Shown: positions 24,001-32,873, numbered from the stretch's first letter. The stretch is DNA of 32,883 nucleotides from an uncultured Rhizobiaceae group bacterium (GCA_938044775.1 CALIOE010000082.1:1-32883); one strand, 5' to 3'. Made by a program: numbers and translations. The notes: generated by a model not told the origin, from the letters alone.

Positions 24001-25214
24001 CAGCTCATCTCTTTGCGGGCGTTGTAAACATTCCAAATGAGGATCGGGCTGACCAACAGCATAATGATCATGGCTGAGGCAGAGCCCACTCCCCAATCGT
24101 TTGCACGGAACAATTTGTCGTACATATAGTTGGCGAGGACTTGCGTCTCCCATTGTCCGTTTGTCATCGCAAACACGATGTCGAACACCTTCAGAACCAC
24201 CAGTGTAATGGTGGTCCAAACCACAACAATCGTTCCGGAAATCTGCGGCATCTTGATCTTAAAAAAGACTTGAAAGGGGTTGGCTCCATCCACGATGGAG
24301 GCCTCAATTGTCTCCTCCGGTATCCCTCGCAGGGCTGCCGACAAAATGACCATGGCGAAGCCTGTTTGAATCCAGATCAGAACCACCATCAGCAAGAACG
24401 AATTCCAGCCCGGAAGGGTCAGCCAGGTCTGCGCTTCGCCGTAACGATGAACCGATGTGAATGCGCCGAGTGCCAGTGAAAGGAATGCGAGAGTGATCAG
24501 GGCGAGGATGCCGATGGCAATGCCGCGCACAAAGGCGCCGCCTTTTTCGCGAATGGCAAGCAGAAATCCGTATGCCGTATAGGCCGTAATTGCCGCGCCG
24601 CAGAGCATGAGCAACGCGGGCAGAAGTCGCAGGATCAGCCATGATCCAATACCACCTTCAAACTGCAACCAGACGGCGTTCATCACGCCAATCTGTGCCT
24701 GGTCCACAGGACGCGTGTCATAAATCAACTTGAAAATCACAGATGCGCCAACAAATGAAATCGCCATCGGCATGAAGATCAACGATTTGGCAAACGAGCC
24801 CCATCCAATGCGATCGGTAAGCTGTGCCGCCATCAAACCAAAGGCCGTCGACGCAGCAGGCACAATAACCAGCCACAGCATATTGTTCCGCATGGCCTCC
24901 CAGAACTTGGGCTCGTTGATCATCTGCTGATAATTCGCCAATCCGACAAAGGCATCGCCCTGGTTGCGATCGGTCAGTGAATACCAGAAAGTCGCCACGA
25001 CCGGATAAGCCAGATAAAGCCCCAAAGCGATCATGGCGGGCAATACAAACAACCAGGGCCTGATCATATTGGCCCGATTGATGTTGCGACCGGCGTTCAC
25101 ACCCTTAGCTGGATACAAAACCTTGTCGAGAAACTGGTTGGACAAATAAAAGTACAGCAGGCAGCCGCCAACGCCCAAGAAAATTGTGAGTAGACCTTTG
25201 TAAGCCGCTTCCAT
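24000..25214 (-). CDS. aglF: AglF, alpha-glucoside ABC permease
   Basis: MalF-type permease of 404 aa. An N-terminal hydrophobic helix (about 7-25) precedes the usual first helix after MIRPWLFVLPAMI (about 50). Conserved segments include FWYSLTDRNQGDAFVGLANYQQM and the EAA loop EASIVDGANPFQVFFKIKMP near 315. ATG 25214 has GGGAG at 6-nt spacing. The gap to aglE (25215-25306) holds a stem-loop. It is translationally coupled to aglG. It forms the membrane channel with AglG. Confidence 0.93.
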   Translation of the reverse strand: MEAAYKGLLTIFLGVGGCLLYFYLSNQFLDKVLYPAKGVNAGRNINRANMIRPWLFVLPAMIALGLYLAYPVVATFWYSLTDRNQGDAFVGLANYQQMINEPKFWEAMRNNMLWLVIVPAASTAFGLMAAQLTDRIGWGSFAKSLIFMPMAISFVGASVIFKLIYDTRPVDQAQIGVMNAVWLQFEGGIGSWLILRLLPALLMLCGAAITAYTAYGFLLAIREKGGAFVRGIAIGILALITLAFLSLALGAFTSVHRYGEAQTWLTLPGWNSFLLMVVLIWIQTGFAMVILSAALRGIPEETIEASIVDGANPFQVFFKIKMPQISGTIVVVWTTITLVVLKVFDIVFAMTNGQWETQVLANYMYDKLFRANDWGVGSASAMIIMLLVSPILIWNVYNARKEMS

Positions 25215-25269
25215 TTGACGCTCCCTGCCGAGATTACGAGCTGCGAGTCCGGTGCAGCCGTTTCGAACC

Positions 25270-25294
25270 GGGCAACCCCGGTTTGGGGCTGCCC
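25270..25294 (-). promoter_or_regulatory. Intercistronic stem-loop between aglE and aglF
   Basis: On the transcribed strand GGGCAGCCCC, loop AAACC and GGGGTTGCCC form a 10-bp stem with one G-U pair (plus positions 25270-25279 and 25285-25294). It starts 12 nt after the aglE stop and no T-tract follows. This is the same place and type as the hairpins behind the other two binding-protein genes of the window. Confidence 0.7.
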
Positions 25295-25306
25295 TTGTTC
25301 AACTGC

Positions 25307-26584
25307 CTATTTCAAAGCATCCCAGCTTTTCTGGATATCAGCAGCGACTGCAGTGGCGTCCTTGCCGCCGACATAATCCACCATGCCTGTCCAGAAGGTT
25401 CCGGCACCAACACCACCTGGCATGAGATCAGAACCATCAAACCGGAAGGTGGTTGCACCAAGAAGAATCTCGTTCATCTTCGCGGCCGCCTTGTCGGAGA
25501 ATTTGGATGTATCGACACCTTTGTGCGGCGTCAGGAAACCGCCAAGCGACATAAATATCTCATGCGCCACGGGCTCCTGAAGGTATTTTATCAGATCATG
25601 TGCCGCCTGGTTTTCATTGGTGATGGCCCACAATGTTCCTGCGCCCAGAACCGGGGCACCAAGGTCCTTGCCGGCATAGGCCGGGAAGTAAAAGAAGTCG
25701 GCATCTTCACCCACCTCGGTGCCGTCCGGGAAGAATGCGGGAATAAAGGACGCCTGGCGATGCATGTAGCATTGGGGTGGAGATGAAAACATGCCTTTGG
25801 GACTGTCGCGAAAATCAGTGGACGCAACCGCACCAGCGCCGCCTGCAACATATTTGTCATTGCGCGCAAACGCGCCGAATTCATCAATGGCTGCAATGAC
25901 GGCCGGGTCATCAAATTTCAATTCGTTGGACACCCATTTGTCATAAACCTCAGGAGGCTGAGTTCGCAGCATCATATCCTCAACCCAGTCGGTCGCAGGC
26001 CAGCCGGTCGCGCCACCCGAACCCAGTCCAATGCACCAGGGTGTTGCCCCTTCTTCGACGATCTTGTCGGTGAGCGCCTTGAGCTCTTCCATGGTGTTTG
26101 GAATTTCGTAACCGGCGTCTTCGAAGTTTTCAGGATTGTACCAAACCAAAGATTTCACATCGACTTTGTAGAAAAAGCCATAAAGATTTTCGGCGCCCTC
26201 TTTGTCTTTGTAGGTGCCCAGATCGACCCAGGATTGACCGGCCGCGTAATTCTCCTTGATCCAGTCGCCTGTGCCTTCCTTCAATGGAGTCAGAAAGCCA
26301 CGCTTGGCCATGTCCGAAGCCAGGCCAGGTTGCGGGAAAACTGCAACATTCGGTGCAGAACCAGCTTCGGCATCAATCATGATTTGCTGCTCGAAGCTGT
26401 CGGAACCGACATAACGCACGTCATGCCCGGACTTTTGGGCAAAGTCACCGAGTACCTTTTCGATGTTCTTTTGATCCGGCCCGAGCCAAGGACCAAAGAC
26501 CGTCAATTGTTCAGCATGAGCAATCCCGCCCAACGCAATGGTTGCGACACCAGTCAACAAAATATGCTTGATACTAACTTTCAT
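25307..26584 (-). CDS. aglE: AglE, alpha-glucoside-binding periplasmic protein
   Basis: Solute-binding protein (425 aa) with a Sec signal peptide (1-24, cleavage after AHA before EQLTVFGPWLG). The mature protein has the family 1 extracellular (MalE/UgpB) pattern: DFAQKSGHDVRYVGSDSFEQQI, a DWIKEN helix and WYNPENFEDAGYEIPNTMEEL, the usual '..NkdlF...G...P.Tw.EF' region. GGGAGGA is 7 nt upstream of the ATG. It is the first gene of the agl operon and is transcribed from a promoter with AGCGCT operators. It captures sucrose/maltose/trehalose-like sugars if it follows the S. meliloti protein. Confidence 0.94.
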   Translation of the reverse strand: MKVSIKHILLTGVATIALGGIAHAEQLTVFGPWLGPDQKNIEKVLGDFAQKSGHDVRYVGSDSFEQQIMIDAEAGSAPNVAVFPQPGLASDMAKRGFLTPLKEGTGDWIKENYAAGQSWVDLGTYKDKEGAENLYGFFYKVDVKSLVWYNPENFEDAGYEIPNTMEELKALTDKIVEEGATPWCIGLGSGGATGWPATDWVEDMMLRTQPPEVYDKWVSNELKFDDPAVIAAIDEFGAFARNDKYVAGGAGAVASTDFRDSPKGMFSSPPQCYMHRQASFIPAFFPDGTEVGEDADFFYFPAYAGKDLGAPVLGAGTLWAITNENQAAHDLIKYLQEPVAHEIFMSLGGFLTPHKGVDTSKFSDKAAAKMNEILLGATTFRFDGSDLMPGGVGAGTFWTGMVDYVGGKDATAVAADIQKSWDALK

Positions 26585-26642
26585 AAGACTTCCTCCCGTT
26601 TATGCGTCGCCAGAGTTGAATCAAGGCGAACGCACGATTTTT

Positions 26643-26654
26643 CAAAGCGCTTTG
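26643..26654. promoter_or_regulatory. AglR operator site 1
   Basis: CAAAGCGCTTTG is a perfect 12-bp palindrome with the AGCGCT core used by LacI-family regulators. It lies 59 nt upstream of the aglE start, just past a plausible -10 (TACGAT, minus strand 26668-26663), so it would block aglE transcription. The -35 candidate TTGACA (26693-26688) has a 19-nt spacer, which is loose. Confidence 0.65.
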
Positions 26655-26714
26655 GTTAGCCCATCGTAGCAAGAAATATGGGGAGTTTGTCAAGTATGGT
26701 TATTTTATTATGAT

Positions 26715-26726
26715 TTCAGCGCTTTA
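26715..26726. promoter_or_regulatory. AglR operator site 2
   Basis: TTCAGCGCTTTA keeps the AGCGCTTT half plus core but has a degenerate left arm. It lies between the two divergent starts, 64 nt from site 1's end. It could bridge or loop with the other sites. Confidence 0.45.
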
Positions 26727-26801
26727 CATTGACTATTTTGACCCATTCGAATTCATGTCAACTGATTGAGTGATAGTCGGTGGGAAAATGGGTTGTTTTT
26801 T

Positions 26802-26813
26802 TATAGCGCTTTG
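26802..26813. promoter_or_regulatory. AglR operator site 3, in front of aglR
   Basis: TATAGCGCTTTG shares the AGCGCTTTG half with site 1 and ends 14 nt before the aglR ATG. Its position suits autoregulation of aglR. Confidence 0.55.
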
Positions 26814-26827
26814 AGTACTGGTGCCAT

Positions 26828-27859
26828 ATGAATTTGAAGGAACTTGCAGAACTTCTGGGGTTGAGTCAGACCACAGTCAGCCGGGCATTGAATGGTTTCC
26901 CGGAAGTGTCGGAAAAGACCAGAGAGCGAGTCCAGCGAGCTGCCAAGAAAAACAATTATGCGCCCAACACGGCGGCCCGGGGGCTGGCAACCGGTCGGGC
27001 CTTTATGATTGGTCACGTCATTTCGACATCCAATCAAAATGAAACGGTTAATCCGGTATTCGGCGACTTTGTAGCAGGCGTGGGCGAAATTTATTCCGCT
27101 AACGGATATAAGATGATGTTGTCTGTCGTGCCCCCGCACGAAGACGAGTATCAGGTTTATCGCGATCTGAATGCGCAAAGCATTGTCGATGCAGTGGTGG
27201 TGCATAGCCCATGCATTGACGAGGGCCGGATACCATTTCTCAGTGAATTGGGGTTGCCGTTTATTGTACACGGCAGGGCAAGCGAGTGCGAGATTCCGTA
27301 CGCCTGGCTGGATGTGAACAATCGATCAGCCTTCCTCCGGGCGACCGATTTTCTGCATGATCTTGGTCATCGGCGTATCGCGCTGCTCAATGGATTGGAG
27401 CACATGGACTTCGCCCACAGGAGACGGGAAGGCTATGAAAGTTCGCTGGTTTCGCATGGCCTGAAGGTAGACAACGAATTGATATCGTCGCACGAAATGA
27501 CCGAGAGCTATGGCTTTGAAAGGACATCAGAGCTTCTTAGGTCCGAAAGTCCCCCTACAGCAATCCTGGCTGCATCGATCGTTGTTGCGTTTGGCGCTCG
27601 CCGTGCTGTGCAGGCTGCAGGAAAGGTCGTTGGCAAGGATGTTTCTATCGTGACCCACGACGATTGTTTGTCCTACCTGCGCAACAACGATCCTGTGCCC
27701 ATTTTCACGGCCACGAAATCATCTGTAAGAGAAGCGGGAAGGCGGCTTGCAGCAATGCTCCTGCAGGTCATTGAAAATCCGGATATGGAACCTCCCCAGG
27801 AATTGCTTGAGGTTGAACTCACGATTGGTCAGTCGACTGGCCCTGCGCCCGTCGGATGA
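26828..27859 (+). CDS. aglR: AglR, LacI-family repressor of the agl operon
   Basis: LacI-type regulator of 343 aa. Residues 1-47 hold the helix-turn-helix and hinge helix (MNLKELAELLGLSQTTVSRALNG and KTRERVQRAAKKNNYAPN). A periplasmic-binding-protein-like sugar-sensing domain extends from about 60, with FMIGHVIS, a GLPFIVHGRASEC segment, FLHDLGHRRIALLNG and IVTHDD. It is divergent from aglE, with three AGCGCT-core sites between. It probably represses both transcripts and is released by a sugar such as sucrose or trehalose. No strong Shine-Dalgarno precedes the ATG, so expression may be low. Confidence 0.93.
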   Translation: MNLKELAELLGLSQTTVSRALNGFPEVSEKTRERVQRAAKKNNYAPNTAARGLATGRAFMIGHVISTSNQNETVNPVFGDFVAGVGEIYSANGYKMMLSVVPPHEDEYQVYRDLNAQSIVDAVVVHSPCIDEGRIPFLSELGLPFIVHGRASECEIPYAWLDVNNRSAFLRATDFLHDLGHRRIALLNGLEHMDFAHRRREGYESSLVSHGLKVDNELISSHEMTESYGFERTSELLRSESPPTAILAASIVVAFGARRAVQAAGKVVGKDVSIVTHDDCLSYLRNNDPVPIFTATKSSVREAGRRLAAMLLQVIENPDMEPPQELLEVELTIGQSTGPAPVG

Positions 27860-28036
27860 CGACCGGCCCGGAAAACCGCGCTCATGGCTGATCACGACGG
27901 CCGTTGAAGAACGGAACATCAGTTTCGAATTGGCTGGCATCGGTTGAGGGGGCTTGCCGGCTGAAATCGGATAAACCCTGAATTGCTTTTGGAACTTCCC
28001 CCAGCCGGACCTGACGGGTCAGCTGAATCAGAACCA

Positions 28037-29233
28037 TCAAGACACTGCCCGGACCGGGACGCTGGCAAGTGAGTGTATGGTGCTGTTGATCGACGGAACA
28101 ACCGGTCCCGTCAATTCAAAATGCTCAATCCTGTCGGCCAGGGCATTGAAAAGAGAAGACATTTCAAGGCGGGCCAGGTGCATGCCCAGGCAGGCGTGAA
28201 CGCCGTGCCCGAACCCCACATGTCCGCGGACATTTCTCTCAATATCAAATTCGTCCGGCTCGGGGAACCTTGACGAATCGCGGTTTGCAGCGCCGAAAAC
28301 CATCAACACTCTGGTATCTTTCGACAAGGGAACACCGCCGACTTCGATATCCTCGGCGACATAGCGGGAAAACGCCTTGATGGGCGTATTGAGCCGCACA
28401 ATTTCTTCGATTGCGTTTCTGATCAGACTTCGATCGGCTCGCAGTTTGCTCCACTGTTCCGGGTGTTTTGCGAACAGCATGATGGCGTAGCCGATTGCAG
28501 AAATGGTCGTGTCCAGACTTGGCGCGATATAGTCTCGCATCAATTCAGCGGCACGGGCCGGCTCCATGCCGCTTTCAATTCCCAGTCGCGTCGCACGGTT
28601 TGCCCAACCATCCGGACTGAGCGCCTGCAGGGTAGTGCGGTCTTCCAGGAAACGGCGAAGGCTTTTCAGATTTTCAATTGCGACCTGACGCCGGTCACCT
28701 GGATTGCCCATCAGTTCGAACGTGGCGGCTCCCCATTTGAGCATGTTGGACTTGCCGTGTTCACCAAGTCCGACCAGGTCCCGTACAATTGTCAGCGGAA
28801 GATAGGGGGCAAGTTCTGACGCGGCATCGAATTTGCCCTTTGCTGCCATCTCGTCTGCCAGGTATTTCGCCTGTTCCTCCACCTTGATCCGAACAGACTC
28901 AAGTGCTTTCGGCGTCAGAGGAGAAAACGTAATTGCACGGGTGACATCATGTTGTGGCGGATCTGAATGGAGCGTGCTTCCGATCAACATGGCATTCACA
29001 TCCTCGTTGACGGATACTCCTTTTCCGGAGCGGAAACACCCATGATTTCGCAGGGATTCCGTGAGTGCGGAATACCCGCAAATCGCGTGCAAGTTGTTTT
29101 TCGGGAGCCAGACCACTGGACCGCCGTCCAACATCTGGTGATAGGCTGATACCGGATCAATGACGCATTCGTCGCTGTAAAAATCTACGTCGCAGTGCGA
29201 CACGGCACCCACCGAACCGGACCGAATGTCCAT
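28037..29233 (-). CDS. Cytochrome P450 (CYP)
   Basis: Soluble class I type P450 of 398 aa. The heme loop FGHGVHACLGMHLARLE places the axial ligand at Cys348. The K-helix ExxR is Glu277-Arg280 in EEIVR, followed by the FPEPDEFDIER segment. The I-helix oxygen-activation motif reads IAPSLDTT (235-243) where A/G-G-x-D/E-T is usual: the second position is Pro-Ser instead of Gly, yet Asp241 and Thr242 stay. The start ATG 29233 is preferred to a TTG at 29239; neither has a good ribosome-binding site. No ferredoxin, ferredoxin reductase or CPR-like partner is in the window, so redox supply must be elsewhere. Its substrate cannot be predicted; the gene lies downstream of the sulfatase, 160 nt from a tiny ORF, and may share its transcript. 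Confidence 0.92.
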   Translation of the reverse strand: MDIRSGSVGAVSHCDVDFYSDECVIDPVSAYHQMLDGGPVVWLPKNNLHAICGYSALTESLRNHGCFRSGKGVSVNEDVNAMLIGSTLHSDPPQHDVTRAITFSPLTPKALESVRIKVEEQAKYLADEMAAKGKFDAASELAPYLPLTIVRDLVGLGEHGKSNMLKWGAATFELMGNPGDRRQVAIENLKSLRRFLEDRTTLQALSPDGWANRATRLGIESGMEPARAAELMRDYIAPSLDTTISAIGYAIMLFAKHPEQWSKLRADRSLIRNAIEEIVRLNTPIKAFSRYVAEDIEVGGVPLSKDTRVLMVFGAANRDSSRFPEPDEFDIERNVRGHVGFGHGVHACLGMHLARLEMSSLFNALADRIEHFELTGPVVPSINSTIHSLASVPVRAVS

Positions 29234-29393
29234 GACCAAGAACCGGCCTTTCTGTCACAGACTTCGCTGGACTGCGTGTTTCCCATGGTGGCCCGTTTCC
29301 CGCCTCGACAAAGACAAAGAGCCACGTGTTGACAGCCTATCCTTGCGGCCGTCAGCTGCCACCAATTGTCCAGGAAACACAAGATGAAGTCCA

Positions 29394-29504
29394 TTAGGAC
29401 AGGGCGTACTGACACTTGACACCGGGGTCACTCATCACGATGACCAATTCTCCGCGGCTTACATCTGCTTTAGCAACAACACCGGCAACTTTGCACGGCC
29501 TCAT
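29394..29504 (-). CDS. Tiny ORF coupled to the sulfatase stop (36 aa)
   Basis: A 36-residue frame starts with an ATG overlapping the sulfatase stop (ATGA, 29501-29504) and ends in TAA at 29394. The translation has a coherent hydrophobic-acidic character (VVAKADVSRGELVIVMSDPG) and two cysteines. It resembles no family I know and could be the tail of a deleted gene fused by chance to a start. The overlap pattern is the main argument for its reality. About 160 nt beyond it, down to the P450 start, hold nothing recognisable. Confidence 0.3.
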   Translation of the reverse strand: MRPCKVAGVVAKADVSRGELVIVMSDPGVKCQYALS

Positions 29505-30964
29505 GAATATTTTGGCTGCCAGTCTTCTCCCCAGGCGTCTTTCCAGAGGTTTTCAAAGGTTACGTTTGATTTTGCTGTGCCGCCCTTCCAAAGGTCGTAT
29601 GCCGGCTCAGCAAATCGTTCAAAGTGAGTTGTCAGCTTCTCCTGTAGATCACTGACCACTTTGCGATATTCAGGCTGCGTGGAAAGGTTGTTCTTTTCCA
29701 TCGGATCGCGCTGCAAATTGTAGAGTTCATCCGACAGGGGATAGGATGCAGAACCCTGGAAACGCATAGCGTATACCCAGTCTTTTGTTCTGATTGCTCT
29801 CGTTTCTTCCTGCTCCATGAAAACAGCATCGCGCCATGGTTGGGGTTTTGCTTCAAAAATCGTTGTCAGATCACGGGCATCGCTTTGAAGGCTGGGCGTT
29901 TCATCGGATCCGGCGATTTTAGCGAGCGTTGGAAATAGGTCGATTTGACTAACCAGTTCTTCAACATTTGCGCGGTCCTCGACGGGACCGCCCGCCATCA
30001 AGAGCGGAATATGGTAGGATGGTCTATGAGCGCTGGCCGGAAAGCTGGCGGCGCCATGCCCCCACACACCATTGTGACCCAGTGAAAACCCGTGGTCGGA
30101 GGTGTAGGTCACCAGCGTATCGCGACTGAGATCCAAACGATCAAGCGCCGCAACAATGCGGCCGACACCGTGATCGATCAGACTGACCTGACTGAAGTAA
30201 TTACGCAGAGAATCGATGTTATTCGGTAAGAGAAGCGGGCCTTTGAATTGTTCACGCAGTCCGCCCTCCTGAATGCGCAGGCCAAAACGCTCGAGCACAC
30301 CATTGTCCAACCCCTCACGGGGAATGGAATGCATATCTGTATCATCATAGATTTCAGCGAACTGATTGTCCGCGCGCCCCTTGATGGCTGGCCAGTGCCC
30401 GTAAGGGCCGTTGTAGGGAACAAAGGCAAAGAAAGGTTCATCCCTGCTGCTTTGATGTTCCAAAAACTCAATTGTTTTGTCCGTGAAAAAATCAACCGTA
30501 TGACCTGCAAAGCGATAACGTTCTTCCTGATCTATGATGTCGTTGCCATAGAAGCTGGTCGTATGACCGTGAGGGAATGTGACCCAGTGATCAAAGGCCA
30601 GCTGAGGGATGAACGGCACGCCCAGGTGAAATTTTCCGATCAAGGCGGTTGCATAGCCGGCACGCTTGATGATGGACGGGATATTGGCGAACTCCCCGAT
30701 GGCCGACCAATTGTCGGGCCATTTGTCTATCAGCTTGTCGTCAAGCCAGTTGTGAATGCCGTGTTGACTGGGCATCAGGCCGGTCAATACTGATGCCCGG
30801 CACGGCGAGCACATGGCATTCACACAATACGCATGGTCGAACTGCACGCCCCGGCTTGCCAAAGCGTCGAGATGCGGAGTCTTGATCTCATCATTTCCGT
30901 AACAGCCCAGCAGATCAGCAGGCTGATTGTCGGACATGAAAAGGACTATATTGGGCCTCGACAT
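29501..30964 (-). CDS. Type I sulfatase-family hydrolase
   Basis: Cytoplasmic-looking sulfatase of 487 aa (no signal peptide: MSRPNIVLFMSD). The formylglycine motif is Cys52-Ser-Pro-Cys55-Arg56 (CSPCRASVLTG), fitting C-x-P-x-R, with Cys52 to be oxidised. Other elements are GKFHLG (Lys111, His113), SDHG (Asp290-His291), and CYGN near the N terminus. At the metal site the usual Asp-Asp pair reads Asp12-Asn13 (SDNQ), an odd substitution. C-terminal LYNLQRDPMEKNNL is the family's common structural segment. Members cleave sulfate esters or, rarely, act as phosphonate or choline-sulfate hydrolases; the substrate is not predictable. A sulfatase-maturating enzyme is not in the window. Confidence 0.92.
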   Translation of the reverse strand: MSRPNIVLFMSDNQPADLLGCYGNDEIKTPHLDALASRGVQFDHAYCVNAMCSPCRASVLTGLMPSQHGIHNWLDDKLIDKWPDNWSAIGEFANIPSIIKRAGYATALIGKFHLGVPFIPQLAFDHWVTFPHGHTTSFYGNDIIDQEERYRFAGHTVDFFTDKTIEFLEHQSSRDEPFFAFVPYNGPYGHWPAIKGRADNQFAEIYDDTDMHSIPREGLDNGVLERFGLRIQEGGLREQFKGPLLLPNNIDSLRNYFSQVSLIDHGVGRIVAALDRLDLSRDTLVTYTSDHGFSLGHNGVWGHGAASFPASAHRPSYHIPLLMAGGPVEDRANVEELVSQIDLFPTLAKIAGSDETPSLQSDARDLTTIFEAKPQPWRDAVFMEQEETRAIRTKDWVYAMRFQGSASYPLSDELYNLQRDPMEKNNLSTQPEYRKVVSDLQEKLTTHFERFAEPAYDLWKGGTAKSNVTFENLWKDAWGEDWQPKYS

Positions 30965-31223
30965 AAAATTTCTTTCTCATGAGGGCGTCGCATTTTAAGT
31001 CAGGTCCAGACGATAGCTGTCTGTCGGGAGATTGAAACGCCTCCGGGCACAGAAAGTTCAAAGCTCCCCTACCGCGTCACTTTGCGCATCAACAAACAAT
31101 GTCGAGCCGGGCAACATCAGTCACCACGATCGCTGTTGTTGCCTGTTCTGAAGGGATGTTTTGCTTCGCATCACCGCAATTCTCATGCATTGTTCCTGTC
31201 TTTGACGCCCCGGAGAAGCATGG

Positions 31224-32873
31224 ATGAGCATTGCAAACGAGATTTGGCACAATGCGAACATTCGAACATTGGACGCTTCGAATCCCGCGGCCAGCGCATT
31301 GGCTGTTCTCGATGGCAGGATTATGGGCGTCGGGAGCGATCCAGATATCTTGCAACTTTGCGGGCCGGGAACAAAGCTTCACGATCTTCACGGCAGGCAA
31401 ATTCTGCCTGGATTTGTCGAAAGCCACACCCATGCCCTATGGGGATCATGTCAGGCCCTGTTTGAAATCAACGTCAGCTTTCAGGCTTCTTTCGATGACC
31501 TTGTCGCCGCAATTCGCGAAGAAGCTTCCGGCTCGAGCAGCCATGCGATTGTTACCGGTGGCCCCTGGCGACCCGATATGCGTTCCGCAATGGGACCAAT
31601 CCCGCGCGACACGCTGGACGCGATCTCACCCGACGTCGCGGTCGCAATCTCTGACGTTACCAAGCATCTTTTGTGGTGCAATTCCCGGGCTCTGGAAATG
31701 GCCGGTCTGGACGACGATGTTGAAGACATCCCAGGTGGCGTAATCGAGCGCGATGCCAATACCGGAAAACCCAACGGTATTTTGGCGGAAACGGCGTGTG
31801 CCCCTGTGCGCAAACTCTTCAGACGCAACGAGCGCGAACTGGCAGAGGCTTCGAGGCATTTCATCGGATATTTCAACAGTCTTGGTTTCACGGCTTTCAA
31901 GGAGCCGATGGCTACGGAAGCGGAGTTGGCTGCCTACAGAGCTGCCGATGAGCGTGGTGAACTGACGCTTCATATGGCCGCTCATCTGGTTCGCCAGAGT
32001 CCACTCGTCCCGGAAATGGTGCCTTATGAAGAATTGGAGCGATGGCGCCGGGAATACGCCTCGCCGAATGTTCGAACAAGTTTTGCCAAGCTGTTTCTGG
32101 ATGGCGTGGCGCCGGGGTTTACCGCCTCATTTCTGCAACCCTATCTGAATTCCGCCGGTGTCGGTGTTGAAAATCATGACCCGGATGCAACCTTGCTGCT
32201 CACGCCTGAGCAGATCGCGGATGAGATTATTGAGTTGGACCGCCGTGGGTTTACAGTGAAAATGCACAGTGTGGGCGACAACGCCACGAGACGTGGGCTG
32301 GATGGTATCGAAGCTGCCCGCAAGCGCAACGGAGACAGCGGTCTTCGCCATGAAATCGCCCATGCAGCGTTCATCGATAAGACTGACCTGCCTCGATTTG
32401 CGAAATTAAGTGCCGTGGCCGAAGTTTCACCAAAACTGTGGTTTCCAAATCCGGCGACAGCTGCCCAGGTTGAGGTTTTGGGCGAAGAACGGGTTGAGCG
32501 CTGTCACGCAATTAAGGACTATCTTAGCGCCGGGGCAGAGGTAACTTATGCTTCTGACTGGCCAGCGGCAGCACCCAATGCCAATCCCTGGATCGGACTG
32601 GCCGGAATGATCTCGAGGAAAGATCCGACTGGGAAATTTGCCGGTAGCGTCGGAGCCGATCAGGCGATTTCACTGGACGAGGCATTGCCGTTGTTCACCA
32701 CCAATGGCGCAAGGTCTCTCGATATGGAAAATGAGACCGGCTCACTTAAAGACGGCAAGTGGGCCGATTTCATCGTTTTGGATGAACCACTTGAGTCTTT
32801 GTCACCAGAAGAAATCGGCGCCGTCGAAGTGCGTCAGACCATTTGGAAAGGCAAGACTGTTTTCGAGCGATAG
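31224..32873 (+). CDS. YtcJ-like metal-dependent amidohydrolase
   Basis: Protein of 549 aa, of the amidohydrolase superfamily (YtcJ/N-substituted formamide deformylase-like group). Metal-binding His68-Thr-His70 (ESHTH) follows the first beta-sandwich strand (NANIRTLD, GRIMGVG). A later Lys289 in SFAKLFLDG may be the bridging carbamylated lysine. His348 (MHSVGDNA), His376/His380 in RHEIAHAAFI and Asp445 in YASDWPAA complete the site. The C terminus (GSLKDGKWADFIVLDEPL) is the typical closing sandwich. ATG 31224 has GGAGAAG 5 nt upstream. It is divergent from the sulfatase by 259 nt, with no firm operator visible. Substrates in this group are varied amides, imides and exo-enol lactones; none can be assigned here. 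Confidence 0.9.
   Translation: MSIANEIWHNANIRTLDASNPAASALAVLDGRIMGVGSDPDILQLCGPGTKLHDLHGRQILPGFVESHTHALWGSCQALFEINVSFQASFDDLVAAIREEASGSSSHAIVTGGPWRPDMRSAMGPIPRDTLDAISPDVAVAISDVTKHLLWCNSRALEMAGLDDDVEDIPGGVIERDANTGKPNGILAETACAPVRKLFRRNERELAEASRHFIGYFNSLGFTAFKEPMATEAELAAYRAADERGELTLHMAAHLVRQSPLVPEMVPYEELERWRREYASPNVRTSFAKLFLDGVAPGFTASFLQPYLNSAGVGVENHDPDATLLLTPEQIADEIIELDRRGFTVKMHSVGDNATRRGLDGIEAARKRNGDSGLRHEIAHAAFIDKTDLPRFAKLSAVAEVSPKLWFPNPATAAQVEVLGEERVERCHAIKDYLSAGAEVTYASDWPAAAPNANPWIGLAGMISRKDPTGKFAGSVGADQAISLDEALPLFTTNGARSLDMENETGSLKDGKWADFIVLDEPLESLSPEEIGAVEVRQTIWKGKTVFER

Noticed and set aside
24001-24219. N-terminal extension of AglG
   Set aside because: It lies inside aglF and does not match AglG; the ATG at 24000 overlapping the aglF stop is preferred.
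27860-28036. Long-range inverted repeat between aglR and the P450 gene (CCGGCTG/CAGCCGG)
   Set aside because: The arms are about 40 nt apart and no T-run follows, so I do not call a terminator.
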